A DNA stretch of 64,000 nt from Ruminococcus sp. (GCA_017626015.1 JAGAJO010000008.1:62001-126000); one strand, 5' to 3'; shown: positions 19,507 through 28,792, counted from the first letter of the stretch. Numbers and translations: made by a program. The notes: generated by a model from the letters alone, not told the origin.

Positions 19507-21567
19507 ATGAAGAAGAATAACAAAGGCTTTACTTTAGTCGAATTGATCGTTGTTTCCTGCATGATGGTCATCATGATGGGTGCAATACTGAATTTTGTCA
19601 AGCCGATAACTAACTTTTACCGCCGGACATGGACGACTGCCGATTCAAACGACATCGGAAACAGTGTAATGTCCTACTTCGAGTCCGAGCTGAGGTATTC
19701 GACAAATGTGTTGATCCTCGAGGATTATGAGGGAATGCCGCAGGTCACAGACGGTTATTTAAGAACTGCGGGAGGAGCCAAGGCAAACAGCGTAAAGTTT
19801 TCAAGTGTAATTGTGCTGGATAACGAAAATGTCAGGGGAGAAGTTTTCGATACCTACGACCCCAACGACAATGCGGCTCACAGAAAAAGAGCAGCCGGTT
19901 CTATAATCAAGTTTGACATCACCGGCGGCGTTATCGACATCGCCAATCCTAAGATACCGGTTTCGGAGGAGATCTACAGCGATTTCCGTGCCGAGTTTAC
20001 CGGAAGGCTTTCGCAGGATACTGACAATAAGTGTCTGAAGATCGGCATGAACCTTTACAAGCCTGTTTATAACGGCTCAGCTTACGAATTCAACGAGCTG
20101 ACCTACAATCAGAGCAGAGACGTTGAGCTTGTAAACATCAACCTCCTGGGCGTAGGGGGAACCATGAAGGCTTTGTATTATTCCAACGCCGTTGATGACG
20201 CAGGACATCCTGTTTGTGCAAATCCTATAAACTACACAAACTTTGCTCAGGCAGCCAATCCCGGCGGTCTTAACGCAGGTCAGTCGGCACTGTACGATAC
20301 TTCAAAGAAATATACCTATATTTTCTTTACAAAGAGCGTACCTACAACAAGCTCGACCTGCACCATAAAGATAATGAATTATGACGGTTCGGCAACACTG
20401 AGGACCTTGTCTGTTCCGGTAGGCTCTATGCTTACCTCATCTCAGGTAACTGACTTTATCAATGCGGTCCCTTCAACAACATACGTTTCAGGCGGAAACT
20501 ATTATGACAGGACCTGCGATAATCTCTACTGCTCAGCGACAGGTAAGAATATCGGCGATTACACTACCGAGGAGATCACCGAGTCGATGGATTTCGTTGC
20601 GATACCTCACGATACGCTTAAGTTCTCTCCCGACGGCGTTGTAACGTTTATGGATTGCTTTGACGATACGGGCGTAGATCTGGGATCCTACACCTATGTA
20701 AAGACGGAGCGTGCATATTATATGTCGCCCGAGGCTAATGCGCTTGGTCTGACAAATACGATCTCCGGAATTCCTGACGGAGTGGGAGATACAGACTGGA
20801 TATTTAGCGGCTGGAATTCAAGCCCTGACGGTACCGGTACCCCGTTTACAGACGGTGAAGCTTTCTACGGCGGTGACTATACATATTATGCAGTTTACAC
20901 AGCGAGACCAAAGTACAAGGTAAGATTTGAATGGGACGGCGGCAGTGAGGAAGGAGATTATCCTGCGCTTATTACAAACCATACCATGATAACTCCTCCC
21001 GCAGATCCTACTCCTCCCGCAGATCATCAGTTTGTAGGCTGGTTCAAGGACGGTGATAAGAATCAGCAGCCGTTTGATTCCTATACGAACCATGTTTCTG
21101 ATATAACCTTCAAGCCTGTATTTGAACCTGTTCCCGCTTCGGGAGCACAGCTTATGGCTACGTTAAGCAGCGTTGACGGTAAGAATATGGACTGGAGCAA
21201 GGCTAATTGGGACGGAAACGTAAATTCGATGGTTGGTCCTGTTACGGCTACTATGAAGGTCAAGGTAGTCAATATAGGAACAGAACCAAGCAGTACCAGC
21301 TGCTCTGTAAAACTTACTGTCGGAGGAGGTACTGTTGCATCAGTATCAAGCTGGGATGGCGGTATAACCACTACAGTATCAGGCAATGATATCATAATCA
21401 ATTTCAACGGTATAGGCGGTCAGCCGATCTATCCGCCGGGAATGGGTCATGACTGGCTGATTAATAAGGAAATTGCTATTAATGTTAGCTTCTCCGATGT
21501 ATATGCGCAGAATGATCTAGGCTCATTTAATCCTACGGTTGACAATATCGAGATTCTTGCCAATTAA
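19507..21567 (+). CDS. Large prepilin with an InlB-type repeat (PilW-like)
   Basis: A clear prepilin signal (MKKNNKG, then FTLVELIVVSCMMVIMMGAI) with Glu at mature position 5 heads a 686-residue protein, several times longer than usual pilins. Residues about 475-540 match the InlB B-repeat/Listeria-Bacteroides repeat pattern: KVRFEWDGG, then a FVGWFKDGD motif, then ITFKPVF. A related GWNSSPDGTGTPF stretch near 437 suggests a second, degenerate unit. Such repeats occur in surface adhesins. The C-terminus resembles a CBM-like beta-sandwich (GGGTVASVSSWDGG). It is probably an exposed minor pilin with a binding function. It is the last gene of the operon before paired hairpins. Confidence 0.82.
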   Translation: MKKNNKGFTLVELIVVSCMMVIMMGAILNFVKPITNFYRRTWTTADSNDIGNSVMSYFESELRYSTNVLILEDYEGMPQVTDGYLRTAGGAKANSVKFSSVIVLDNENVRGEVFDTYDPNDNAAHRKRAAGSIIKFDITGGVIDIANPKIPVSEEIYSDFRAEFTGRLSQDTDNKCLKIGMNLYKPVYNGSAYEFNELTYNQSRDVELVNINLLGVGGTMKALYYSNAVDDAGHPVCANPINYTNFAQAANPGGLNAGQSALYDTSKKYTYIFFTKSVPTTSSTCTIKIMNYDGSATLRTLSVPVGSMLTSSQVTDFINAVPSTTYVSGGNYYDRTCDNLYCSATGKNIGDYTTEEITESMDFVAIPHDTLKFSPDGVVTFMDCFDDTGVDLGSYTYVKTERAYYMSPEANALGLTNTISGIPDGVGDTDWIFSGWNSSPDGTGTPFTDGEAFYGGDYTYYAVYTARPKYKVRFEWDGGSEEGDYPALITNHTMITPPADPTPPADHQFVGWFKDGDKNQQPFDSYTNHVSDITFKPVFEPVPASGAQLMATLSSVDGKNMDWSKANWDGNVNSMVGPVTATMKVKVVNIGTEPSSTSCSVKLTVGGGTVASVSSWDGGITTTVSGNDIIINFNGIGGQPIYPPGMGHDWLINKEIAINVSFSDVYAQNDLGSFNPTVDNIEILAN

Positions 21568-21583
21568 TTTATATTATTTTCAC

Positions 21584-21651
21584 AAGCGGCTGCTTAAGCC
21601 GCTTGCTGAAAAAATCCCCATAAGTAAAATTATGAGGATTTTTTCAGCAAG
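21584..21651. terminator. Overlapping hairpins between the pilin operon and pilD
   Basis: AAGCGGC-TGCTTAA-GCCGCTT (21584-21604) overlaps a 16-base perfect inverted repeat, CTTGCTGAAAAAATCC (21602-21617) and its complement (21636-21651). The second arm gives T-rich tracts on both strands, so it can end transcription of both convergent units. Confidence 0.7.
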
Positions 21652-21715
21652 GTATGTGAACAGACAAAAAAATACCGCTGATCTCTCGGCGGCATTTATC
21701 GGTTTTATATTTGTT

Positions 21716-22567
21716 TTATCTTAATACTGCGGTTATCAGCATGGCTGTCTCGGTAACGGTATCGCCTAGCGTCTCGTTGAGACCGGTGAAATCCATGTAC
21801 CAGTCGCTTATCTGATTTCCCCAGATCACTGCTACGGCAATGCCTACAGACAGGTAAGGCCCGAATGCGAATACCGAATCTCCGTTTATGCGCTTGAGGA
21901 TCAGTCCGCATACAGAGCCGACTATCAGGGCGATGAGCATTGCCACCAGAATTCCCTTGACGCCGAGGAAAAGTCCTCCCGCAGCCATAAGATAAACGTC
22001 TCCCATTCCCATAGCCTTTTCGTGGGAAATAAGCACGATTATCAGCAGAGGAACGCTTATTGCAAAGGCGCCTATTATATGAGATCTGAGCGTTAGCTCA
22101 GTTTCAGGACGGCAGAACAGATATTCCGGTATTGCAAGCAGAGCAATGAAGATCACTACATATGTATTTATCAGCTGCGTATCCCAGTCCATGAAGAAAA
22201 CCACGATAAGCGCTGAAAACAGCAGCGAGACGAGGGAAGCGTAAAGCGGACTTATAGCGACGTCGTAGTGGAGAAATACAAGCAGATAAATAAGACCGTT
22301 AAGAAACTCTACCACAGTGTAGCGGGGAGATATTTTCGCTCCGCAGCTGCGGCATTTTCCCCTTAAAAAGCACCAGCTGATTATCGGTATCAGATCTCTT
22401 CTCTTTATCGGCTCGTTGCAGGTCATGCAGTGGGAGTTTTGCTTTATGAGGCTTTCCCCCAGAGGAAGACGGTAAATGCACACGTTGAGAAAGCTGCCGA
22501 TGCACACTCCGAAAAGAAATACGAAAACATATATGATAGAATAATAGATCATAAGCTGAGGATCCAT
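21716..22567 (-). CDS. pilD: Prepilin peptidase / N-methyltransferase
   Basis: This membrane aspartyl protease cleaves and N-methylates prepilins. The 283-residue product shows all family marks: an N-terminal domain with GSFLNVCIYRLP, a zinc-binding pair of CxxC motifs (CMTC and CRSC, about residues 46-75), a first catalytic Asp in FMDWDTQLIN, and a second in GMGDVYLMAAGG. About eight transmembrane helices are expected. Its substrates are presumably the prepilins encoded directly beside it. It is convergent to that operon and divergent from pilB, with its own promoter at 22619-22647. Confidence 0.95.
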   Translation of the reverse strand: MDPQLMIYYSIIYVFVFLFGVCIGSFLNVCIYRLPLGESLIKQNSHCMTCNEPIKRRDLIPIISWCFLRGKCRSCGAKISPRYTVVEFLNGLIYLLVFLHYDVAISPLYASLVSLLFSALIVVFFMDWDTQLINTYVVIFIALLAIPEYLFCRPETELTLRSHIIGAFAISVPLLIIVLISHEKAMGMGDVYLMAAGGLFLGVKGILVAMLIALIVGSVCGLILKRINGDSVFAFGPYLSVGIAVAVIWGNQISDWYMDFTGLNETLGDTVTETAMLITAVLR

Positions 22568-22618
22568 AATTTGTCCTCCTTTCGATGAGATTTGCGAAAG
22601 CTTTAGTTTCGTATTTTA

Positions 22619-22647
22619 ATTCTAGCACATTTCATGTGAAATTACAA
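22619..22647 (-). promoter_or_regulatory. Promoter of pilD with a CACAT-ATGTG palindrome
   Basis: On the minus strand TTGTAA (22642-22647) and TAGAAT (22619-22624) are 17 bases apart. The spacer contains CACAT-TTC-ATGTG. The block ATTCTAGCACATT (plus strand) is identical to that in the promoter of the isomerase-like gene at 1291. Confidence 0.6.
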
Positions 22648-22743
22648 TATATAATTAATTTTTTCAGAAATTATTCAAAAAATTATTTATTCCGCAGGTA
22701 AATAATTTTTGCGTAACTCATCTGCGGGGACAGGAGTATATTT

Positions 22744-24420
22744 ATGAGAAACGGACCTATAGGAAAATACCTGGTTGAAAAAGGACTTATCACCGAGGAG
22801 CAGCTTCAGCAGGTACTGGAAAAGCAGAAGGGTGAAAAGGGTAAGCTTTTCGGCGACGTTGTAATCGAGATGAAGTATGTCAGCGACGTTGACTTTGCAA
22901 AATGTCTTGCTGAGAGACTGAACGTTCAGTATATCGATCTGGACACCACGCAGCTCATTCCTGACGTTGTTAAGCGTATTCCCGAGGCTACGGCGAGAAA
23001 ATACAACGTAATAGCCGTCAACAAGGTCGGCAAGAGAATGATGGTCGCCACCAACGATCCTATCAACTTTTACGTTTTCGAGGATCTGAGAGTTATTACC
23101 GGCTGCAATATCACGGCGCTGCTGGCAACAAAGGCGTCTATCAACAGGGCGATCGGTAAAATGTACTCCGAGGGACAGGTAAGCGCAGTGGTCGATGAGG
23201 CTACCAAGGAGAAGGAGGAGGAGCTCAATCTCGAGGAGCTTGACCTCACGGCTGACAGAATCGAGAACGCTCCTATCGTTAAGCTTGCCACTGCGATAGT
23301 CGAAAACTCATACAGACAGGACGCAACGGATATCCATATCGAACCGTTCAAGACATATACAAAGATCAGGATACGTGTAAACGGCGACCTTATAGAGCTT
23401 ATGACGCTTTCCAGCGCTCTGCACGTTTCACTGACCACACGTTTTAAGATCCTCAGCGGTATGAATATCGCCGAGAAACGTATACCGCAGGACGGCCGTA
23501 TGTCTCAGGTGGTCGACGGCACTACCCTTGACCTCCGTGTATCCAATCTTCCCATGGTTTACGGAGAAAAGGTCGTTATCCGTATTCTGGCTACCGGAGA
23601 TATGTCACTCAGAAAGATAACAGATCTGGGTATGACACAATATAACTACGAAAGATTTGCTTCATGCCTTAAGGTTCCTCAGGGAGTTGTGCTGGTAACA
23701 GGTCCTACCGGTTCCGGTAAATCTACCACGCTTTATGCGGCTCTGGGAGAGATCGCAAAGCCGAACGTTAACGTTATCACCGTTGAGGACCCTGTGGAAA
23801 AGAAGGTCGACGGTATCAATCAGTGCCAGATCAACGACAAGGCGGGCATGACCTTTGCCGCAGCCCTCCGTTCTATCCTCCGTCAGGACCCTGACATTAT
23901 AATGGTCGGAGAAATGCGTGACGCCGAGACTGCCGAGATCGCTATAAGAGCGGCTATAACCGGACACCTTGTGCTTTCCACACTTCATACCAACGACGCA
24001 GCGTCTACCGTAACAAGACTTGTGGATATGGGCGTTGAGCCTTACATGGTCGCTACCTCTCTTATCGGAATAGTAGCTCAGAGACTTACAAAGGTTCTCT
24101 GTCCCGACTGCAAAAAGCTCAGAATGTCCAGAACGGACGAAAACGAGCTTATGGGAATAGATCATTCTATACAGGTCTATGAAGCAGGCGGCTGTCCAAA
24201 GTGCAAGGACACCGGATATAAGGGAAGAACCGCTATCCATGAGATACTTCTTGCCACACCTGAGATGCAGTCTCTTATCACAAGAGGCGCAAAGGCAGAC
24301 GAGATCCAGGTTCTCGCAAGAGAACAGGGGTGCCTGCTGCTCAGAGACAACGTTTCAAAGCTGGTGCAGGAGGGCGTTACCTCAATGGACGAGCTTGTCC
24401 GTGTAACTTATGCAGTTTAA
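22744..24420 (+). CDS. pilB: Type IV pilus extension ATPase PilB (GspE family)
   Basis: PilB hydrolyses ATP to drive pilin polymerisation. The 558-residue protein has an N-terminal MshEN/GspE-N domain (about 1-150; MshEN domains can bind c-di-GMP in some bacteria). The ATPase core has Walker A GPTGSGKST (residues 320-328), an Asp box near 345 (ITVEDPVE), Walker B DPDIIMVGEMRD and the His box HTNDAAST. The four-cysteine zinc motif (CPDC near 453 and CPKC near 483) is diagnostic of extension ATPases as opposed to PilT. It starts a second rightward pilus unit with pilT. Its binding to c-di-GMP is only a possibility; a GGDEF protein is encoded at 58.2 kb. Confidence 0.95.
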   Translation: MRNGPIGKYLVEKGLITEEQLQQVLEKQKGEKGKLFGDVVIEMKYVSDVDFAKCLAERLNVQYIDLDTTQLIPDVVKRIPEATARKYNVIAVNKVGKRMMVATNDPINFYVFEDLRVITGCNITALLATKASINRAIGKMYSEGQVSAVVDEATKEKEEELNLEELDLTADRIENAPIVKLATAIVENSYRQDATDIHIEPFKTYTKIRIRVNGDLIELMTLSSALHVSLTTRFKILSGMNIAEKRIPQDGRMSQVVDGTTLDLRVSNLPMVYGEKVVIRILATGDMSLRKITDLGMTQYNYERFASCLKVPQGVVLVTGPTGSGKSTTLYAALGEIAKPNVNVITVEDPVEKKVDGINQCQINDKAGMTFAAALRSILRQDPDIIMVGEMRDAETAEIAIRAAITGHLVLSTLHTNDAASTVTRLVDMGVEPYMVATSLIGIVAQRLTKVLCPDCKKLRMSRTDENELMGIDHSIQVYEAGGCPKCKDTGYKGRTAIHEILLATPEMQSLITRGAKADEIQVLAREQGCLLLRDNVSKLVQEGVTSMDELVRVTYAV

Positions 24421-24451
24421 AAAATAAAAAATAATTTGGAGGTTTTTAAAA

Positions 24452-25516
24452 ATGGCAATTGATATTAACAAGATCCTTGACGAAGCAAGAGCGCTGGGCT
24501 GCTCCGACCTGCATTTCACGGTAGGTATCCCCCCGATAGTAAGACAGGGCGGTAACCTGAGAAAGCTGTCCTCATACCCGGATATGACGGAGATCGAAAT
24601 ACTTAAGATCTGCGAGGATATGTGTACGGACAAGCAGAGACAGCAGATAAAGGATCATATCGACACGGACTTTACATATGTTTCTACCAGAGGCTTCCGT
24701 CACCGTGTCAACGTATACCGTCAGAGAGGCAATACGGCTATCGCTCTCCGTCTTCTGAGAAACGATATCCCTACGCTGGCAGACCTCGATCTTCCGCCGG
24801 TGCTTTCGGAATTTGTTATGAGACCCCGTGGACTTGTACTTGTTACGGGACCTACCGGATCCGGTAAATCTACGACCCTTGCGGCTATGATCGACCATGT
24901 TAATATTCACAAGTCGGCTCATATCATCACCGTCGAGGATCCTATCGAGTATATGCACCAGCACAAGAGATGTATGATAAACCAGAGAGAGATCGGAAGA
25001 GACGTTCCCAGCTTCTCAATGGCTCTCCGTGCGGCTCTCCGTGAGGACCCGGATATTATCCTCGTAGGAGAAATGCGTGACTTCGAGACTATCGAAGCTG
25101 CCGTAACTGCGGCTGAAACAGGACACCTTGTAATGTCCACACTGCATACTACGGATGCCGCTTCCACCATCGACCGTATCATCGACGTATTCCCGGCTCA
25201 CCAGCAGCACCAGATCAGAACTCAGCTTGCTTCCGTTCTGGTAGGTATCTGTACTCAGACTCTCTGCCGTACCTTTGACGGTACCAGCCGAGTTGCCTGC
25301 TGCGAGATCCTTAACGCTACCGACTCTATCAAGGCTATGATCCGTGACGACAAGGTACACCTTATCGGTTCGGCTATGCAGACCGGTAAAGCAGTGGGAA
25401 TGCAGACTATGGATCAGGAGCTTGCAAAGCTTGTTAAATCCAGAACCATTTCCATGGAGGTAGCTCTTGAAAAGTGCGTAAATGCCAACGACCTCAAGAG
25501 ATATATCAAGGAATAA
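24452..25516 (+). CDS. pilT: Type IV pilus retraction ATPase PilT
   Basis: PilT powers pilus depolymerisation and hence twitching motility or DNA uptake. The 354-residue length, Walker A GPTGSGKST (about 133-141), Asp box ITVEDPIEYMH, Walker B DPDIILVGEMRD, His box STLHTTDA and the absence of the zinc motif fit PilT. A good GGAGG precedes the ATG, 31 bases after pilB. Its presence means the pili are retractable, which separates this locus from pseudopilus systems that only secrete or take up DNA. Confidence 0.95.
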   Translation: MAIDINKILDEARALGCSDLHFTVGIPPIVRQGGNLRKLSSYPDMTEIEILKICEDMCTDKQRQQIKDHIDTDFTYVSTRGFRHRVNVYRQRGNTAIALRLLRNDIPTLADLDLPPVLSEFVMRPRGLVLVTGPTGSGKSTTLAAMIDHVNIHKSAHIITVEDPIEYMHQHKRCMINQREIGRDVPSFSMALRAALREDPDIILVGEMRDFETIEAAVTAAETGHLVMSTLHTTDAASTIDRIIDVFPAHQQHQIRTQLASVLVGICTQTLCRTFDGTSRVACCEILNATDSIKAMIRDDKVHLIGSAMQTGKAVGMQTMDQELAKLVKSRTISMEVALEKCVNANDLKRYIKE

Positions 25517-25526
25517 CTGAATTTCT

Positions 25527-25566
25527 CAGGGCGGTTATCCGTTATGCGGACAGCCGCCTGTTTTAT
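25527..25566 (+). terminator. Terminator after pilT
   Basis: CAGGGCGGTTATCCG and CGGACAGCCGCCTG pair around TTATG (25527-25560) and are followed by TTTTATT. Confidence 0.8.
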
Positions 25567-25674
25567 TGAAAACTTGTATATATGTACTTGAACAGCGTCA
25601 ATATTTATAGTATAATATTTAAGGTCAATACCGTACTGCTGTATTGCTTCAATAAAGATCAGAGGAGAATGAGT

Positions 25675-26094
25675 ATGAGATCCAGAATAGTTTCGGCGCC
25701 GCCCAAAAGAGCCGTCGGTGTTAATATTCCCCGTGAAAAATCGGACAGGCTTAAGGAGATCCTGGGGGCGGCGGGTGCCCAATATGAAGATCTTCCGGAT
25801 AACTGCGGAGACCGTCAGGTCGGCAGTCTGTGCGGGATAAGCGGATTTTCCAAGGGGTCGGGCAATGTAAAGACGGAAAGGGAAATGCTGATCTTTTCGG
25901 GAATGTCCGGCAGCGAGCTTAATCTTATCATAAACGAAATGAGAAATGCAGGCTGTCGGGTCGATCTGAAAGCTACGGCGACGCCCAGCAATCTGAAATG
26001 GACGGTGAACGCTCTCGCAGAGGAGCTTTCAAGGGAGCATGAGGCTCTGAAAAATTATCGTAAGCAAGGACAGGAAAATAATGAAAATGGTTAA
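25675..26094 (+). CDS. DUF3783 domain protein
   Basis: The ATG at 25675 is chosen because GAGGAG lies seven bases upstream; the ATG two codons earlier is too close to it. The 139-residue product ends in a DUF3783-like domain (EREMLIFSGMSGSELNLIIN, then LKATATPSNLKWTVNAL and EELSREHEAL), a small family of unknown function widespread in Clostridia. Its stop overlaps the start of the following DMT transporter gene by 14 bases, so the two are translationally coupled. No function can be assigned. Confidence 0.8.
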   Translation: MRSRIVSAPPKRAVGVNIPREKSDRLKEILGAAGAQYEDLPDNCGDRQVGSLCGISGFSKGSGNVKTEREMLIFSGMSGSELNLIINEMRNAGCRVDLKATATPSNLKWTVNALAEELSREHEALKNYRKQGQENNENG

Positions 26095-26971
26095 GCAGAA
26101 ATATAAGGGAATAATATATATAATTTTGTCAGCGCTGAGCTTTGCGTTTATGTTTGCTTTTGTGCGTATGTCGGGAGATCTGCCCACCGTGCAGAAAACC
26201 TTTTTCCGCAATTTTGTGGCGCTTTTCTTTGCCGTTGGAGTGCTGATAAAGAACCGCACAAGATTTGAAATAAAGGGCAAAAAGAACAATGCGGTAATCT
26301 TTGTAAGGGCGTTCGCAGGCACTCTTGGAATGCTGGGCAATTTTTACGCCATAGACCACATGGTGCTGTCCGACGCATCTATGCTGAATAAAATGTCTCC
26401 GTTTTTTGTTATTGTTTTCTCGTTTATTTTCCTTAAGGAAAATCTGACGGCGTTTCAGATACTTACGGTCGCAGGCGCATTTGCGGGAAGTCTTTTTATA
26501 ATCAAGCCGAGCTTCAGCAATGTGGAATTTTTCCCTGCCCTGCTGGGATTTTTAGGAGGAATGGGCGCAGGACTTGCTTATACCTGCGTAAGATATCTGG
26601 GTCAGCATGGCGTTAAGGGACCTGTTATTGTTGCGTATTTTTCGGGATTTTCCTGTCTGATGACCCTTCCGTTCCTTATTTTTGACTACCACCCTATGAG
26701 CGCTTCACAGATACTGTGCCTCCTGGGAGCAGGTGCGGCTGCGGCAGGTGGACAGTTTTCCATAACCGCCGCATACACCCATGCGCCAGCCAGAGAGATA
26801 TCGGTCTACGATTATTCGCAGCTGATCTTCACAACGATCTTAGGATTTTTCTTCTTCGGAGACGTTCCCGACGGCTGGAGCTTTCTGGGTTATGTAATAA
26901 TAATCACTATGGCTGTGCTGGTGTTCCTGTATAATAATTTCTGGCACTGCAAGGATGAGGAGGACAGCTGA
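26081..26971 (+). CDS. DMT-superfamily (EamA) transporter
   Basis: The 296-residue protein has ten predicted transmembrane helices arranged as two EamA repeats, the standard layout of drug/metabolite transporters. The first repeat contains VQKTFFRNFVALFF and ASMLNKMSPFFVIVFSFIFL; the second ends DYSQLIFTTILGFFFFGDVP. Substrates of such proteins include nucleobases, amino acids and other small metabolites; none can be inferred here. The gene overlaps the DUF3783 gene. An alternative start six bases downstream is possible. Confidence 0.88.
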   Translation: MKMVKQKYKGIIYIILSALSFAFMFAFVRMSGDLPTVQKTFFRNFVALFFAVGVLIKNRTRFEIKGKKNNAVIFVRAFAGTLGMLGNFYAIDHMVLSDASMLNKMSPFFVIVFSFIFLKENLTAFQILTVAGAFAGSLFIIKPSFSNVEFFPALLGFLGGMGAGLAYTCVRYLGQHGVKGPVIVAYFSGFSCLMTLPFLIFDYHPMSASQILCLLGAGAAAAGGQFSITAAYTHAPAREISVYDYSQLIFTTILGFFFFGDVPDGWSFLGYVIIITMAVLVFLYNNFWHCKDEEDS

Positions 26972-27010
26972 CGTTACGGGGATAAATATGCTGTTTCATT
27001 TAAGAAAATA

Positions 27011-27033
27011 CGCCTGAATACGTTATCTGTCAG
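27011..27033. repeat. MITE-like repeat family 2, copy a (fragment)
   Basis: CGCCTGAATACGTTATCTGT matches the conserved core of copies c and d (CACCTRRATACGTTATCTG). The terminal repeats are not recognisable. It lies directly upstream of the promoter at 27050. Confidence 0.4.
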
Positions 27034-27049
27034 CCGACTTCCGTTTTGA

Positions 27050-27078
27050 TTGACAAGATGAAAAAATTATTGTATAAT
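27050..27078 (+). promoter_or_regulatory. Promoter of the TPM-like/pspA operon
   Basis: Full consensus TTGACA (27050-27055), 17-base spacer, TATAAT (27073-27078). Confidence 0.8.
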
Positions 27079-27114
27079 TATGATAACGATTTGTTATCCC
27101 TAAGGAGGATTGCT

Positions 27115-28125
27115 ATGGGCAGAGGAGGAAGAAGCGGCGGAGGAGGCCGCAGCTTCAGCAGCGGAGGAAGCAGAGGGTTCAGCTCACATTCAAGCTCACG
27201 TTCAAGAGGCGGGTTTAGCGGCGGATATAGCAGAAGCTCCGGCGGAGGCTTCCATGGAGGTTATCATAGCAGCCATTATAACTGGACTCCGGGATATTAC
27301 GGCGGATTCAGACCGAGGAATAATTTTTATTTCCGATCCCCGTGGATAAGCTTTGATCCTTTGAGCTTTTTGCTAAGGACCATGCGAAATATTATTGTGG
27401 GAATTGTTTTTTTTGTTATTATCGGTTCTATGGCCGTATCAAAAAGCTCAGGGTCGGATATAACTAAATCCACCATTGAGAGGACTAAGCTTGATCCGCA
27501 GTATGTTAATGAGATGTCCGAATACTATTCAGATAACCTGAACTGGATAGGAAGCGGATCTACTCTTAAAATGGGTCTTAAGGAATTTTACAGAGAAACC
27601 GGAGTACAGCCTTATCTTTATATATGCGACAACATAGACGGCAAAAGGAACGGAAACTATACCGAATACGAGCTTGAAGCCTATGGGAACAAGCTATATG
27701 ACAGCCTTTTTGACGATGAGGGTCATGTTCTTGTGGTTTTCTGCGAGTATGCACATAGTCAGTATACTACCTTCTGTACAGTGGGAACGGCAGCGAAAAC
27801 AGTCCTTGATGAAGAAGCAAGGGAAATATTGCTTGATTATATAGATCACTACTACTATTCAGATTTTGAGGACGAGGAGTTTTTTTCAATTGCTTTTGAG
27901 GACGCCGGCGAAAGGATAATGACAGTTCAGAAAAACAATACCTGGATCGCAGTGGTAGCTGTTGTCTTTCTTATAGGACTTATTTTCCTTCTGAAGTGGC
28001 TTGAAAAGCGTCATGACAGAAAGGTTGAGGAAATGAAAGCGGCAAAGGATATTCTGAACACGCCTTTGAATGAATTCAGCGATGACAGCGTTGAGGATCT
28101 TGCCGGAAAGTATGAGAATAAGTGA
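27115..28125 (+). CDS. Membrane protein with Gly/Ser-rich N-terminus and TPM-like domain
   Basis: The ATG at 27115 follows AAGGAGGA and begins just after the promoter. The 336-residue protein starts with a Gly/Ser/Tyr/Arg-rich low-complexity region (residues 1-60). A transmembrane helix (about 88-108), an extracytoplasmic TPM-like domain (about 115-265: QPYLYICDNIDG, then LVVFCEYAHSQYTTFC), a second transmembrane helix (about 275-295) and a charged cytoplasmic tail follow. TPM domains occur in envelope proteins linked to photosystem repair in plants and to membrane or wall processes in bacteria. The next gene, 14 bases on, encodes PspA, so both probably act in membrane-stress protection. Confidence 0.75.
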   Translation: MGRGGRSGGGGRSFSSGGSRGFSSHSSSRSRGGFSGGYSRSSGGGFHGGYHSSHYNWTPGYYGGFRPRNNFYFRSPWISFDPLSFLLRTMRNIIVGIVFFVIIGSMAVSKSSGSDITKSTIERTKLDPQYVNEMSEYYSDNLNWIGSGSTLKMGLKEFYRETGVQPYLYICDNIDGKRNGNYTEYELEAYGNKLYDSLFDDEGHVLVVFCEYAHSQYTTFCTVGTAAKTVLDEEAREILLDYIDHYYYSDFEDEEFFSIAFEDAGERIMTVQKNNTWIAVVAVVFLIGLIFLLKWLEKRHDRKVEEMKAAKDILNTPLNEFSDDSVEDLAGKYENK

Positions 28126-28139
28126 TCGGGGCGGAGTAA

Positions 28140-28769
28140 ATGGGCATTTTTTCAAGAATGAAGGACATAGCGTCGTCGAATATAAACGATCTTAAGGATC
28201 GGCGTGAGGACAACGAAAAAAGTGAAAAGGAAATAAACGAATATATCACTCAGCGTTTGCTTGATCTTGCGGAGATAAAAAGATCCTGCGCCGAGCTTAT
28301 CGCAAACGAGGTAAGGCTTGAACGTCAGTGTTCGGAATGTCAGGCTCAGGCGGAACGTTTTGAGGAGCTTGCCAAAAAGGCTCTGGCGGCGGGCAGCGAG
28401 GAGGACGCAAGGGTATTTCTTAAAAAGAAGCACGAGCTGGATAAGAAAAAGGAGGAGCTTGACCGGCGTCATGCACAGGCTGCCGGGGACGCTGATAAGA
28501 TCAAGGAGACCTATAATGCTATGGTTCGTGAGATCAACGGACTTCAGGTCAGGCTCAGAGAGCTGAAGGGCAGGGAAGCCGTTGCCGACGCTCAGAACAC
28601 TTTTAACAAAATGTCAGACAGCATGGATATTGAGGAGGCGTTTTCGGATATGGAGGAGAACACCGATTTTATGCAGTCGACTGCCGAGGCAGGAAGTTAC
28701 GCCAATATTGAAAATGATCCTCTGGCGCAGGAGATCGAAAAGCTTCGCCGGGAGATCGGAAATAAGTGA
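28140..28769 (+). CDS. pspA: Phage shock protein A (PspA/IM30 family)
   Basis: PspA oligomerises on the inner face of the membrane and protects it under stress. The 209-residue product begins MGIFSRMKDIASSNIN, the membrane-binding amphipathic helix typical of the family. The rest is almost entirely long coiled-coil helices (about residues 25-160), then an acidic tail and a short terminal helix. GGGCGGAG precedes the ATG. It is encoded behind the TPM-like membrane protein and the pair ends at a bidirectional terminator. Confidence 0.88.
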   Translation: MGIFSRMKDIASSNINDLKDRREDNEKSEKEINEYITQRLLDLAEIKRSCAELIANEVRLERQCSECQAQAERFEELAKKALAAGSEEDARVFLKKKHELDKKKEELDRRHAQAAGDADKIKETYNAMVREINGLQVRLRELKGREAVADAQNTFNKMSDSMDIEEAFSDMEENTDFMQSTAEAGSYANIENDPLAQEIEKLRREIGNK

Positions 28770-28792
28770 ACGGATAATGCCATAAAAAAATG

